Part shown: positions 39,763-49,191 of the stretch, piece by piece | How positions within the stretch are numbered: the first letter of the stretch is position 1 | Layout: each line of letters begins with the position of its first letter | Source of the DNA: G965215045 sp965215045 | GTDB taxonomy: Bacteria; Pseudomonadota; Gammaproteobacteria; JABABF01 | DNA length: 64,000 nucleotides | Assembly (NCBI GenBank): GCA_965215045.1 | Contig: OZ244031.1 | Coordinates: forward strand, 1,612,001-1,676,000 | Reading direction: 5' to 3' | Notes under the pieces: generated by a model | The model's database searches: none | What the model was told of the DNA's origin: nothing | Seen by the model: the letters and a program-made list of their open reading frames with translations, nothing else | Made by a program: the position numbers and the translations under genes

Positions 39763-42658
39763 GCTGAACCCGAAGCGGCGGCGTCCTTATTTCCCCTGTT
39801 TGCCCTGGGCACTCGCCTTGCTGTGTTCGGCCTGTGCGGGCGGTGCGGTGCGGGAGCCGGCCCCGGGGGCTGCAGCCGCTGCGACAGGAGGTGCCGTTGC
39901 CCCCGTAGTACACAAGAGTCCCGCAGACCCGCGGGCATACCGCCTGCTGAACCTGGCCAACGGCTTGCGCATTCTCCTGGTCTCCGACCCGGACACGGAC
40001 CGCGCCGCCGCTTCGCTGTCCGTGGCGGCCGGCAGTCGCGACGACCCGGGCGATCGCCCCGGGCTCGCGCATTTCTTAGAACACATGCTGTTCCTGGGCA
40101 CCGACCTGTACCCGCAACCCGGGGAATACCAGCGTTTTATTGTCGCGCACGGTGGCCGCTACAACGCGTACACCGCTTTTGAACACACCAATTATTTTTT
40201 CAGCGTGCAGCCCTCGGCTTTTGCCCCGGCGCTGGAACGTTTTTCTCGTTTTTTTATCGCACCGCGCATGGACGCCGAGTTCGTGGAGCGTGAACGCGAG
40301 GCGGTGGACGCCGAGTACCATGCCGGGCTGGAAGACCCGTTCCGCCGTGAGCAGGACGTGCTGCGCACCCGTCTCAACCCCGGGCATCCCTACGCGCGTT
40401 TTGCAGTGGGCAACCTGGAGACCCTGGGTGCCGAAGGTTTGCGCGAGGCACTCCTGGATTTTTACCAGCGGCATTACTCGGCCGAGCGCATGAACCTCGC
40501 CCTGTTTTCCAATATCGACCTGGATGGCTTGGAAGCACTGGCGCGCCGCTATTTTGCCGCGCTACCAAACCGCAGGCTGGGTGCCGTGCCGGCGCTCGAG
40601 ATGCCGCTGTTTCACCGGGGGAGCTTGCCGCAGCAGGTACGCATCGAACCCTTGCGCGAGCGGCGCGAGCTCACGCTGTTGTTTCCCGTGCCGGACCCGA
40701 CGCCGCATTACCGCTCCAAGCCCCTGCACTATATTGCCAACCTGGTCGGGCATGAGGGCGCGGGCAGCCTGCTGTCGCTGTTGAAGTCGCGCGGCTGGGC
40801 GGAATCGCTGGTGGCCGGTGGCGGCTTGCGCTATCGCAATGGGGCGACTTTCAACGTCAAGATCGGCCTGACGGAGAGCGGCCTGGAGCAGGTGGAAAGG
40901 GTGACGGGCGCGGTGTTTGCCGCCTTGCAGCGTTTTCGAGACGAGGGGGTCACAGGGCGCATTTTTGCCGAGGAACGCGATCTTGCCAGATTGCGTTTTC
41001 GTTTTCGCGAACCGGCACCGCCATTGCAGGCGGTCAGTGCCCTGAGCCGGGCCATGATGCTGTACCCGCCCGGGGAGATATTGCGCGGCCCGCTGTTGCT
41101 CGAGGATTTCAAACCGCAACTGGTGCGCGAGTACCTGGACCTTCTGCAGCCGCAAAATTGCCTGGTGCTGCTGACGGCAAAGGACGGCACATTTTCTTCC
41201 GTGAGCCCCCGCTACGGCGTGTCTTACGCGGTGCAGGACTTTCCCGCCCCGCAAACCCTGCAGCCGGCACTCAAAACGCTGTACGGGGAAATCGCCATCC
41301 CGATGCCCAATCCTTTTATCCCGCGGGACACCCGGGTTCTGCCACCGCCCGCAGACCATCCGCCGACCCTGTTGCTCGATGAACCGGGTCTGCGTTTATG
41401 GCACCGGCGTCCCTTGCGCTTTCGCCAACCGCGCGCCGACACTTTTTTCATGCTGGAACTGCCCCTGGCCGGCATCGAGCAGGCCGCGCTGGCGGAACTG
41501 CTGGCGGCAATGGTGGCGGATGAACTGAACGAATACAGTTACCCGGCACTGCTTGCGGATTTACATTTTTCCATTCATCCGCAACGCCGCGGCATCGAGA
41601 TCTCGATCAGCGGTTACCACGACCGCCAGCAGGAATTGCTGACCCGGGTTGCCGAGACCCTGGCGCGTCCCACCCTGGCGGCGGATCGTTTTGCGGACAT
41701 TCACCGGCGCCTGTTGCGCAACTGGCGCAACAAGTCCCAGGACCGTCCCTATACGCGCCTGTTGGAGGAACTGCAGGCACTGATGGAGTCGGGGTACTGG
41801 CCGGCGGAGGATTATGCGGCGACCCTGGAGACGATTAACTTGCAGGAAGTCCGCGCTTTCGCCCGGCACTTCGCCCGGGGAGCGCACATCGAGGGCCTGG
41901 TGCACGGCAATCTCGACGCCGAACGGGCGCAGTATATGGCACGCACGCTGCGGGGAATCTTTGCCGGCGCATCGCCGCCCGTCCTGGCACCCTTGCGCGT
42001 GGTCAAGCTGCGGGCGGGCACCCGCTGGTACCGCAACGTGCATTTATCTAATGACAACCGCGCCTTGCTGCTGTACCTGCAGGCACCTTCCCGTTCTGAT
42101 CACGCCCGCGCCGCCCATGCGATGAGCACCCAGATGTTTCGCGCGGAGTTCTTTCACGAATTGCGCACCATTCGGCAACTGGGATACGTGGTGTTTCACG
42201 CCAATTCTCCGCTGCTGGACGTTCCGGGCAGTGTGTTCGTGGTACAGGCACCGGATCTCGAGGTGATGGACCTGGACCGGGAGGTGCGCTGGTTCCTGCA
42301 ACAGGGTATCGATAATCTCGCCACCCTGTCCGTGGAAAAATTCGTCCGCCATCGGCGCGCCCTGGTCAATCGCATCCTGGAAGAGCCCAAGACACTGAAC
42401 AGCCTGTCGCAGCGTTACTGGGAGGACATCGAACTGGGTGGACGTTTTGACCGCCGCCGCAGGCTCGCCGCCGCCCTGCAGGCACTGAACCAGGCGCAGT
42501 GGAAAGAATTTCACCGGCGGAACTTCAGTGCCGGCGCGCGCCGGGAAGTGATCTTTTTCGCCCCGGGCAGCGGGCGGCCGGGCGGCCTCCCGGGGGCGCG
42601 CCCGGTGGGCAGCATCCCGGAGTTCCGGCGTGTGCACGCGGGATACGCGGTGGAATGA
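39752..42658 (+). CDS. M16 family zinc protease (pitrilysin/insulysin-like)
   Basis: A 968-residue protein with the inverted zinc motif HFLEH at residues 107-111 and the third ligand Glu188 exactly 76 residues later (HxxEH-x76-E), in EREREAVDAEYH. The overall length and the inactive C-terminal half match protease III/insulysin enzymes, which degrade peptides inside a closed chamber. The N-terminus (residues 10-32) is hydrophobic and ends LLCSACAGG, so a lipoprotein or periplasmic location is likely, although Cys at -3 is not canonical. It overlaps perM by 11 bp. Confidence 0.9.
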   Translation: MIYRLNPKRRRPYFPCLPWALALLCSACAGGAVREPAPGAAAAATGGAVAPVVHKSPADPRAYRLLNLANGLRILLVSDPDTDRAAASLSVAAGSRDDPGDRPGLAHFLEHMLFLGTDLYPQPGEYQRFIVAHGGRYNAYTAFEHTNYFFSVQPSAFAPALERFSRFFIAPRMDAEFVEREREAVDAEYHAGLEDPFRREQDVLRTRLNPGHPYARFAVGNLETLGAEGLREALLDFYQRHYSAERMNLALFSNIDLDGLEALARRYFAALPNRRLGAVPALEMPLFHRGSLPQQVRIEPLRERRELTLLFPVPDPTPHYRSKPLHYIANLVGHEGAGSLLSLLKSRGWAESLVAGGGLRYRNGATFNVKIGLTESGLEQVERVTGAVFAALQRFRDEGVTGRIFAEERDLARLRFRFREPAPPLQAVSALSRAMMLYPPGEILRGPLLLEDFKPQLVREYLDLLQPQNCLVLLTAKDGTFSSVSPRYGVSYAVQDFPAPQTLQPALKTLYGEIAIPMPNPFIPRDTRVLPPPADHPPTLLLDEPGLRLWHRRPLRFRQPRADTFFMLELPLAGIEQAALAELLAAMVADELNEYSYPALLADLHFSIHPQRRGIEISISGYHDRQQELLTRVAETLARPTLAADRFADIHRRLLRNWRNKSQDRPYTRLLEELQALMESGYWPAEDYAATLETINLQEVRAFARHFARGAHIEGLVHGNLDAERAQYMARTLRGIFAGASPPVLAPLRVVKLRAGTRWYRNVHLSNDNRALLLYLQAPSRSDHARAAHAMSTQMFRAEFFHELRTIRQLGYVVFHANSPLLDVPGSVFVVQAPDLEVMDLDREVRWFLQQGIDNLATLSVEKFVRHRRALVNRILEEPKTLNSLSQRYWEDIELGGRFDRRRRLAAALQALNQAQWKEFHRRNFSAGARREVIFFAPGSGRPGGLPGARPVGSIPEFRRVHAGYAVE

Positions 42659-42773
42659 GAGGGCGGTGAATACCGTTTGCGCCCCGTGTCCGGAATTGTG
42701 CTCGTGTTAACATAAATGCGCCATATACCCGGCGCGCGCGTCGTTTTATCATTCCGGGGATCTATGCACTTCC

Positions 42774-45455
42774 ATGGCAGCACCTGAAGCCCACGGCGAC
42801 AACCCGGAGCGGGATACAGACCCCGGGGAAACCCGCGAATGGCTGGAAGCCCTGGACGGGGTGCTGGACAATTCCGGCGAGGAGCGCGCTGCGTGGTTGC
42901 TGAAAAAACTCACCGAACGGATGATCGACGCCGGTGCCCCGCTGCCGACCACCGTGACCACGCCGTATCGCAATACCATTCCGCCGAGCAAGGAAAAGAT
43001 CATGCCCGGCGACTTGTTCGTCGAGCGCAGCATCCGCTCGCTGATCCGCTGGAACGCCCTGGCCATGGTCATGCGGGCCAACGACAAGGATGGCAGCCTG
43101 GGCGGTCATATCTCGACCTTTTCTTCGATCGCCACTCTCTACGAAGTCGGGTTCAATTATTTTTTTCGCGGCAATGACGGGGAACGACTGGGCGACCTGG
43201 TGTATTTCCAGGGCCACAGTTCCCCGGGCTTGTACGCCCGCTCCTTTCTCGAAGGGCGGATCTCCGAGGAGCAACTGGACAATTTCCGGCGCGAAGTCGA
43301 CGGCGGTGGATTGTCTTCGTACCCGCATCCCTGGTTGATGCCCGACTACTGGCAGTTTCCCACTGTCTCGATGGGACTGGGACCGATCCAGGCGATCTTC
43401 CAGGCGAACCTGCTCAAGTACCAGACCCAGCGCGGCCTGCTGGATAACGAGGGGCGCAAGGTCTGGTGTTTTGTCGGCGACGGCGAGTGCGATGAACCGG
43501 AGACCCTGGGTTCGATCTCCATGGCCGGGCGCGAACGCCTGGACAACCTGATTTTCGTGGTGAATTGCAACCTGCAGCGCCTGGATGGGCCGGTGCGCGG
43601 CAACAGCAAGATTATCCAGGAACTGGAAGGCGTGTTCCGGGGTGCCGGCTGGAACGTGATCAAGGTGGTCTGGGGACGGCGTTGGGACCCGTTGTTTGAA
43701 AAAGATGTGAAAGGATTGCTGCAAAAGCGCATGGACGAGGTGGTGGATGGCGAATACCAGAATTACAAGTTCAGTGGCGGCGGCTATACCCGCGAGCATT
43801 TTTTCAGCAAGCACCCGGAATTGCTGGCGATGGTCGAGGACCTGAGCGACGATGACATCATGCATCTCAATCGCGGCGGACACGATCCCTACAAGGTGTA
43901 CGCGGCGTACGCGGAGGCGGTCGAACACCGGGGACAACCGACGGTGGTGCTGGCCAAGACCGTCAAGGGCTACGGCATGGGTAGTGCCGGCGAGGCGGGG
44001 AACGAGACGCACTCCCTGAAAAAACTGGATATCGAGAACCTGAAAAAATTCCGCGACCGTTTTGCGCTGCCGCTCAGTGACGAGGAGTTGGAGAAGGTGC
44101 CCTATTACCGGCCGCCGGAGGACAGTCCGGAGATGGTCTACATGCGCAAGCGGCGCGAGGAACTGGGCGGTTTCATTCCCGTGCGCGAACAGGACTTCGA
44201 AGCCCTGGACTGCCCGCCGCTGGAGGCTTTCTCCAGGCAACTGGAAGGCAGCGGGGAGCGGGAGATTTCGACCACCATGGCTTTCGTGCGCATCCTGTCC
44301 ACCCTGGTCCGGGACCAGAACCTGGGTGCGCGCGTGGTGCCGATCGTGCCCGACGAGGCGCGCACCTTCGGCATGGAGGGCATGTTCCGCCAGATCGGTA
44401 TTTATTCCTCGGCCGGGCAGTTGTACACGCCGGTTGATGCCGGGCAGATCATCCAGTACAAGGAAGATGAAAAGGGCCAGATCCTGGAAGAGGGCATCAA
44501 CGAATCCGGTGCATTTTGCGACTGGCTCGCCGCCGCCACTTCCTACAGCAACAACCGTTTCCCGATGGTGCCTTTTTATATTTTTTATTCCATGTTCGGT
44601 TTCCAGCGCGTCGGCGACCTGGCGTGGGCGGCGGGCGACAGCCAGGCGCGCGGTTTCCTGATCGGTGCCACCGCCGGACGCACCACACTGAACGGCGAGG
44701 GTCTGCAACACCAGGACGGGCACAGTCACCTGCTGGCCTCGGTCATCCCCAACTGCCGCAGTTATGACCCGGCGTATGCCTACGAGCTGGCGATCATCAT
44801 CCAGCACGGCCTGCAAAGCATGTACGCGGACAAGGAGAACTGTTTTTATTACATCACCACCATGAACGAGAATTATCGGCAGCCGGCCATGCCCGAGGGC
44901 GTGGAGGAGGGGGTCATGCGCGGTATGTACCTGCTGCGTCCCGGGGAGCGGGCCGCGGGCCCCCGCGTGCAATTGCTGGGTGCCGGCGCGCTGCTGCGGG
45001 AGGCACTGGCGGCGGCGGACTTGTTGCGCGAGGACTTCGGCGTGCACAGCGATGTCTGGAGCGTTACGAGTTTCAGCCAACTGGGTCGTGACGGCATGGA
45101 GTGCGAACGCTGGAACCTGCTGCATCCGACGCGCAAGAAACGCCTGCCGTACCTGACGCTCCAGTTGCAGGACCACGAGGGCCCGGTCGTCGCTGTCAGC
45201 GATTATGTGCGCTCCGTCGCCGAACAGGTGCGACCCTATATCACGCGCCGCTACCGGGTGTTGGGAACCGACGGTTTCGGCCGCAGCGATGCGCGCTCCA
45301 AGTTGCGACGCTTCTTTGAAGTGGACCGTCACTTTATTGTGCTGGGTGCACTGCAGGCCCTGGTGGGAGAGGGCGCACTGCCGAAGAAGACCCTGTCCCA
45401 GGCGATTAAAAAGTACGGGATTTCTCCCGAGAAACCGCCTCCTTTCCGGCACTGA
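42774..45455 (+). CDS. aceE: Pyruvate dehydrogenase E1 component (homodimeric)
   Basis: Thiamine-diphosphate-dependent decarboxylation of pyruvate and acetylation of lipoyl-E2. The 893-residue length and start (WLEALDGVLDN, then TPYRNTIPPSKE) are those of the alpha2-type E1. The ThDP motif begins GDGECDEPET near residue 231 and ends in NCNLQRLDGPVRGN. HISTFSSIATLYEVGFNYFF near residue 112 is also diagnostic. Upstream, 115 bp hold no promoter I can name. aceF follows after 19 bp; the E3 gene (lpd) is not in the window. Confidence 0.96.
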   Translation: MAAPEAHGDNPERDTDPGETREWLEALDGVLDNSGEERAAWLLKKLTERMIDAGAPLPTTVTTPYRNTIPPSKEKIMPGDLFVERSIRSLIRWNALAMVMRANDKDGSLGGHISTFSSIATLYEVGFNYFFRGNDGERLGDLVYFQGHSSPGLYARSFLEGRISEEQLDNFRREVDGGGLSSYPHPWLMPDYWQFPTVSMGLGPIQAIFQANLLKYQTQRGLLDNEGRKVWCFVGDGECDEPETLGSISMAGRERLDNLIFVVNCNLQRLDGPVRGNSKIIQELEGVFRGAGWNVIKVVWGRRWDPLFEKDVKGLLQKRMDEVVDGEYQNYKFSGGGYTREHFFSKHPELLAMVEDLSDDDIMHLNRGGHDPYKVYAAYAEAVEHRGQPTVVLAKTVKGYGMGSAGEAGNETHSLKKLDIENLKKFRDRFALPLSDEELEKVPYYRPPEDSPEMVYMRKRREELGGFIPVREQDFEALDCPPLEAFSRQLEGSGEREISTTMAFVRILSTLVRDQNLGARVVPIVPDEARTFGMEGMFRQIGIYSSAGQLYTPVDAGQIIQYKEDEKGQILEEGINESGAFCDWLAAATSYSNNRFPMVPFYIFYSMFGFQRVGDLAWAAGDSQARGFLIGATAGRTTLNGEGLQHQDGHSHLLASVIPNCRSYDPAYAYELAIIIQHGLQSMYADKENCFYYITTMNENYRQPAMPEGVEEGVMRGMYLLRPGERAAGPRVQLLGAGALLREALAAADLLREDFGVHSDVWSVTSFSQLGRDGMECERWNLLHPTRKKRLPYLTLQLQDHEGPVVAVSDYVRSVAEQVRPYITRRYRVLGTDGFGRSDARSKLRRFFEVDRHFIVLGALQALVGEGALPKKTLSQAIKKYGISPEKPPPFRH

Positions 45456-45474
45456 GAATCGCCCGGCCGCATCC

Positions 45475-47136
45475 ATGGAGACGATTGTCGTTGCGGTGCC
45501 GGACCTGGGCGAGGCCCAGGACGTGGAGTTGATCGAGATCTGCGTAGCGGTCGGTGACACGGTGGAGGAGGAGGCGTCGCTGGTGGTCCTGGAATCGGAG
45601 AAGGCCTCCATGGAGGTGCCATCCCCGGTGGCGGGCGTGGTGCGGGAGATCCTGCTCAGTGAAGGTTCTGCGGTACAGCAGGGAGACGCGATTCTGAAAC
45701 TGGAAACCGCGGGGACACGGCCGGCGGAAGCACCCTCGCCGCCGGCCGCAGAAGCCGCGGAGCCGGCGAGCCCGGGGCAAGTCGCCTCCGCACCGGAAGC
45801 GCGGCAGGATGTGAACCGGCCCGGGGTGCAAGATGCAAGTGCTGTACCGGGCACAGCCGGGGAAAATATCGCGGTTCCCGTGCCGGACCTGGGCGAGGCC
45901 CAGGACGTGGAGTTGATCGAGGTCTGCGTGGCGGTCGGTGATACGGTGGCGGAGGAGCAGCCGCTGGTGGTATTGGAATCGGAAAAGGCCTCCATGGAGG
46001 TGCCGTCCCCGGCGGCGGGCGTGGTGCGGGAGATCCTGCTCAGCGAGGGCTCTGCGGTACAGCAGGGAGATGTGATCCTGCAACTGGAAACTGCCGGGGC
46101 GCAGCAGGCGGCAGCGGTCGTGTCCGGAACATCCGCGCCATCGTCAGCGCCGCGGCAACGGGAGGCGGCGCAAGCGACGCAGTCCCCGGGGCTTGCGGCT
46201 GCGCCGTCCGCTGCGCCGGCACCCCGGCGTCCGGCCTCCGCCGGCGGCCTGGTCTATGCCGGGCCCGCGGTGCGCAAGCTCGCCCGGGAATTTGGCATCG
46301 AATTGCAGAAGGTCTCTCCCAGCGGTGCCCGCGGCCGGATTCTCAAGGAGGACCTGCATCGCTACGTGCGTGAAGCCCTGGAAGGAGAGCGCGGCGGCGC
46401 GGAAATTCCGCCGCTGCCGGAGATCGATTTCTCCGCCTTTGGCGAAGTCGAAATCCGCGACATGGAAAAGCTGCACCGGGCGGTCGCCCACAACATGTTG
46501 CGCAGCTGGCTGAACGTGCCGCATGTCACCCAGTTTGAAGAGGTGGACGCGAGCGCACTGGAAAAACTGCGCGGCAAGTTAAAACCGGAAGCCCGGCAGC
46601 GCGGTCTGAAACTCACGCCGCTCTCTTTCCTGCTGCGCGCCGCCGCCGGCGCCCTGCAACAACATCCGTACATCAACGCCTCCCTGCACCCGGACGGGCG
46701 GCGGGTGGTATTCAAAAAATACGTGCATATCGGCATCGCCGTCGATACGCCGGCCGGTCTGCTGGTTCCGGTGATTCGCGATGTCGAGCGCAAGGATCTC
46801 TGGGACTTGAGCCGGGAGACGGTGGAACTGGCGGAAAAGGCGCGCCAGGGCAAACTCTCTCCGCGGGAAATGCAGGGCGGATGTTTTACAATTTCCAGCC
46901 TGGGTGCCATCGGCGGCATCGGTTTTACGCCGGTGGTCAACGCCCCCGAAGTTGCAATCCTGGGCGTTGCGCGCCTGGCGCAAAAGCCGCTGGTTATCTC
47001 CGGGCAGGTGGAAGTGCGCACCGTGCTGCCGCTGTCACTGTCTTATGATCATCGGGCGGTGAATGGTGCCCTTGCCGGCCGTTTTTTCAGCGAGCTGGTG
47101 CAGGTGCTGGAACAGCCGGAATCTCTGCTGGAGTGA
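45475..47136 (+). CDS. aceF: Dihydrolipoamide acetyltransferase (pyruvate dehydrogenase E2), two lipoyl domains
   Basis: The 553-residue core of the pyruvate dehydrogenase complex. Two lipoyl domains (about residues 4-80 and 131-208) carry the lipoylated lysines in ESEKASME at Lys43 and Lys171. Ala/Pro-rich linkers separate them. The E3/E1-binding domain (AGPAVRKLAREFGIELQKVSPSGARGRI) is near 260-295, followed by the acetyltransferase domain with active-site SYDHRAVNG. The two lipoyl domains are nearly identical at the DNA level (45496-45708 and 45880-46092). Confidence 0.96.
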   Translation: METIVVAVPDLGEAQDVELIEICVAVGDTVEEEASLVVLESEKASMEVPSPVAGVVREILLSEGSAVQQGDAILKLETAGTRPAEAPSPPAAEAAEPASPGQVASAPEARQDVNRPGVQDASAVPGTAGENIAVPVPDLGEAQDVELIEVCVAVGDTVAEEQPLVVLESEKASMEVPSPAAGVVREILLSEGSAVQQGDVILQLETAGAQQAAAVVSGTSAPSSAPRQREAAQATQSPGLAAAPSAAPAPRRPASAGGLVYAGPAVRKLAREFGIELQKVSPSGARGRILKEDLHRYVREALEGERGGAEIPPLPEIDFSAFGEVEIRDMEKLHRAVAHNMLRSWLNVPHVTQFEEVDASALEKLRGKLKPEARQRGLKLTPLSFLLRAAAGALQQHPYINASLHPDGRRVVFKKYVHIGIAVDTPAGLLVPVIRDVERKDLWDLSRETVELAEKARQGKLSPREMQGGCFTISSLGAIGGIGFTPVVNAPEVAILGVARLAQKPLVISGQVEVRTVLPLSLSYDHRAVNGALAGRFFSELVQVLEQPESLLE

Positions 47137-47143
47137 ACCCCGA

Positions 47144-48337
47144 GTGATTATCGAACCCAAGGTGCGCGGTTTTTTATGCACCACGGCGCACCCGGCGGGT
47201 TGCGCTGCCAACGTGCGCCGCCAGCTCGAGTACGTGCAGGGCCGGGGACCGGTTACGGGTGGTGCCCGGCATGCCCTGGTGATCGGCGCTTCGACGGGCT
47301 ACGGCCTGGCTTCGCGCATCTGCGCGGCCTTCGGCTGCGGTGCCGTCACGGTCGGTGTGTTTTTTGAAAAACCCGGCAGCGAGAAGCGCACCGGCAGTCC
47401 CGGCTGGTACAACGCAGCGGCCCTGCAGCGCTATGCCCTGGAAGCGGGGCTCAGCGTGCATGACTTCAATGGCGACGCTTTTTCCGCCGCGATGAAACAG
47501 CGTGTGATCGCGTGGTTGCGGGAGCGGGGTCAGCCCCTGGACCTGGTGGTCTACAGCCTGGCGGCACCGCGCCGCACGCATCCGCAGAGCGGGGCGGTGC
47601 ACCACTCGGTGCTGAAACCGATCGGGCGCGAGGTGCGTGAGCGCACCTTGGACACGGACCGGCAGGAAGTTCGGGAGGTGTGTATACCCGCGGCGACCGA
47701 AGAGGAAATCGCCGACACGGTGGCGGTGATGGGCGGAGAGGACTGGCGCCTGTGGCTGGAGGCCCTGCACGAGGCGGAACTGCTGGGGCAGGGTTGCAAG
47801 ACCCTGGCTTACACCTACATCGGCGAGCGCCTGACCAAACCGATTTACGGGGACGCCACGATCGGTGCCGCCAAGAAAGACCTGGATAAAACCGTGAAGC
47901 AGTTGCAGGCCCTGCTGGCGCCGTGCGCGGGCGAGGCGCGGGTGGCGGTATTGAAGGCGGTGGTCACGCAGGCGAGCTCGGCGATCCCGATCATGCCCCT
48001 GTATCTCTCCTTGCTGTTCCGGGTCATGAAAAAACGCGGCGTGCACGAGGGTTGCATCGAACAGATCGACGGACTGTTCCGCGCCCTGTATGACAACGAG
48101 GAGCGCCGGCTCGACACCGAGGGTCGGCTGCGCCGGGACGGTGCCGAGTTGGCACCGGAAGTGCAGGCGGAGGTGGAGGCGGCCTGGCACACGGTGAGCA
48201 CGGAAAATCTTCTGCAGACCACGGATTTCGCCGGTTACCGGGAAGAGTTCATGCAGTTGTTCGGTTTTTGCGTGCCCGGGGTGGATTATGCCGCCGATCT
48301 CAGCCCCGTGGTCGACATTCCGCACCTGGCGGAATAG
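47144..48337 (+). CDS. fabV: Trans-2-enoyl-ACP reductase FabV
   Basis: NADH-dependent last step of each fatty-acid elongation cycle; FabV enzymes resist triclosan. The 397-residue product begins IIEPKVRGFLCTTAHPAGC, has the nucleotide-binding GASTGYG at residues 48-54 and the catalytic Y-x8-K as Tyr235 and Lys244, with Lys245 following (YGDATIGAAKK). The GTG at 47144 is 7 bp after the aceF stop and matches the family N-terminus, indicating cotranscription with aceEF. Confidence 0.95.
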   Translation: MIIEPKVRGFLCTTAHPAGCAANVRRQLEYVQGRGPVTGGARHALVIGASTGYGLASRICAAFGCGAVTVGVFFEKPGSEKRTGSPGWYNAAALQRYALEAGLSVHDFNGDAFSAAMKQRVIAWLRERGQPLDLVVYSLAAPRRTHPQSGAVHHSVLKPIGREVRERTLDTDRQEVREVCIPAATEEEIADTVAVMGGEDWRLWLEALHEAELLGQGCKTLAYTYIGERLTKPIYGDATIGAAKKDLDKTVKQLQALLAPCAGEARVAVLKAVVTQASSAIPIMPLYLSLLFRVMKKRGVHEGCIEQIDGLFRALYDNEERRLDTEGRLRRDGAELAPEVQAEVEAAWHTVSTENLLQTTDFAGYREEFMQLFGFCVPGVDYAADLSPVVDIPHLAE

Positions 48338-48348
48338 GGGCTGCGCAA

Positions 48349-49191
48349 ATGCCCGAGATGGCGTACGGCAGGGCGGTGGCGATCAGTCCACAGGTGCGAC
48401 GCATCGTCGCGCCCAATCCCGGACCGATGACTGGCCAGGGCACGAACACCTACCTGCTGGGTCGGGAACAGGTGGCGGTGGTCGACCCGGGTCCGGCGGC
48501 GGACTCGCATGTGGCGGCGATCCTGGAGGCGGCAGCGCAGCGCATCCGCTGGATCATCGTCACCCACACGCATCCCGATCATTCGCCGGCGGCGCAAGCA
48601 TTGAAACAGGAGACCGGTGCACTGATGATGGGCAATACCATTCCCGATGACGGTTTCCAGGACACGAGTTTTGCCAGCGAGCACTCCTTCGAACACGGGG
48701 AAGTGTTTTCTACTCCCGAGTTTTCATTGCGCGCCCTGCACACCCCGGGACACGTGAGCAATCATTTTTGTTTCCTGGTGCAGGAGGACGGGGTGCTGAT
48801 GACCGGCGACCACCTGATGAACGGTTCCACGGTGGTGATCATCCCGCCGCACGGCAACATGGCGGATTACATCAGCTCGCTGCGGCTGTTGCTGGACTAT
48901 CCCGTGCGCCTGCTGGCACCCGGGCACGGCGACGTGATGGAACATCCGGTGCAGGTGATCGAATGGGTGCTCCAGCATCGCCTGGAGCGGGAAAACAAGG
49001 TGTTGCAGGCACTGGAACAGGCGGGTGAAGCAGACCTGGATGCGCTCCTGCCGCGCGTGTACGCGGACGTGGACACTTCCCTGCACGGCGTCGCCCGGTT
49101 TTCCCTGTGGGCGCATCTGCTGAAACTGCAGGACGAGGGGCGCGCCGCAGAAGACAAGGGGCTTTGGCGTATTCACACGGGGGGCGACTGA
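48349..49191 (+). CDS. Metallo-beta-lactamase-fold hydrolase (LACTB2-like)
   Basis: The 280-residue protein has the HxHxDH motif as THTHPDHS near residue 84, TPGHVSNH, a GDHLM segment and PGHGDV, all MBL metal-site elements, and a C-terminal winged-helix-like extension as in LACTB2 proteins. The physiological substrate is not predictable; thioesterase or nucleic-acid hydrolysis are both known in the wider group. It lies 11 bp after fabV and overlaps the next gene by one base (TGATG). Confidence 0.87.
   Translation: MPEMAYGRAVAISPQVRRIVAPNPGPMTGQGTNTYLLGREQVAVVDPGPAADSHVAAILEAAAQRIRWIIVTHTHPDHSPAAQALKQETGALMMGNTIPDDGFQDTSFASEHSFEHGEVFSTPEFSLRALHTPGHVSNHFCFLVQEDGVLMTGDHLMNGSTVVIIPPHGNMADYISSLRLLLDYPVRLLAPGHGDVMEHPVQVIEWVLQHRLERENKVLQALEQAGEADLDALLPRVYADVDTSLHGVARFSLWAHLLKLQDEGRAAEDKGLWRIHTGGD

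Noticed and set aside
42762..45995. A 1077-codon open frame antisense to aceE and aceF
   Set aside because: It mirrors the strongly conserved aceE and aceF frames, has no recognisable domain or ribosome site, and long antisense frames are expected at this GC content.
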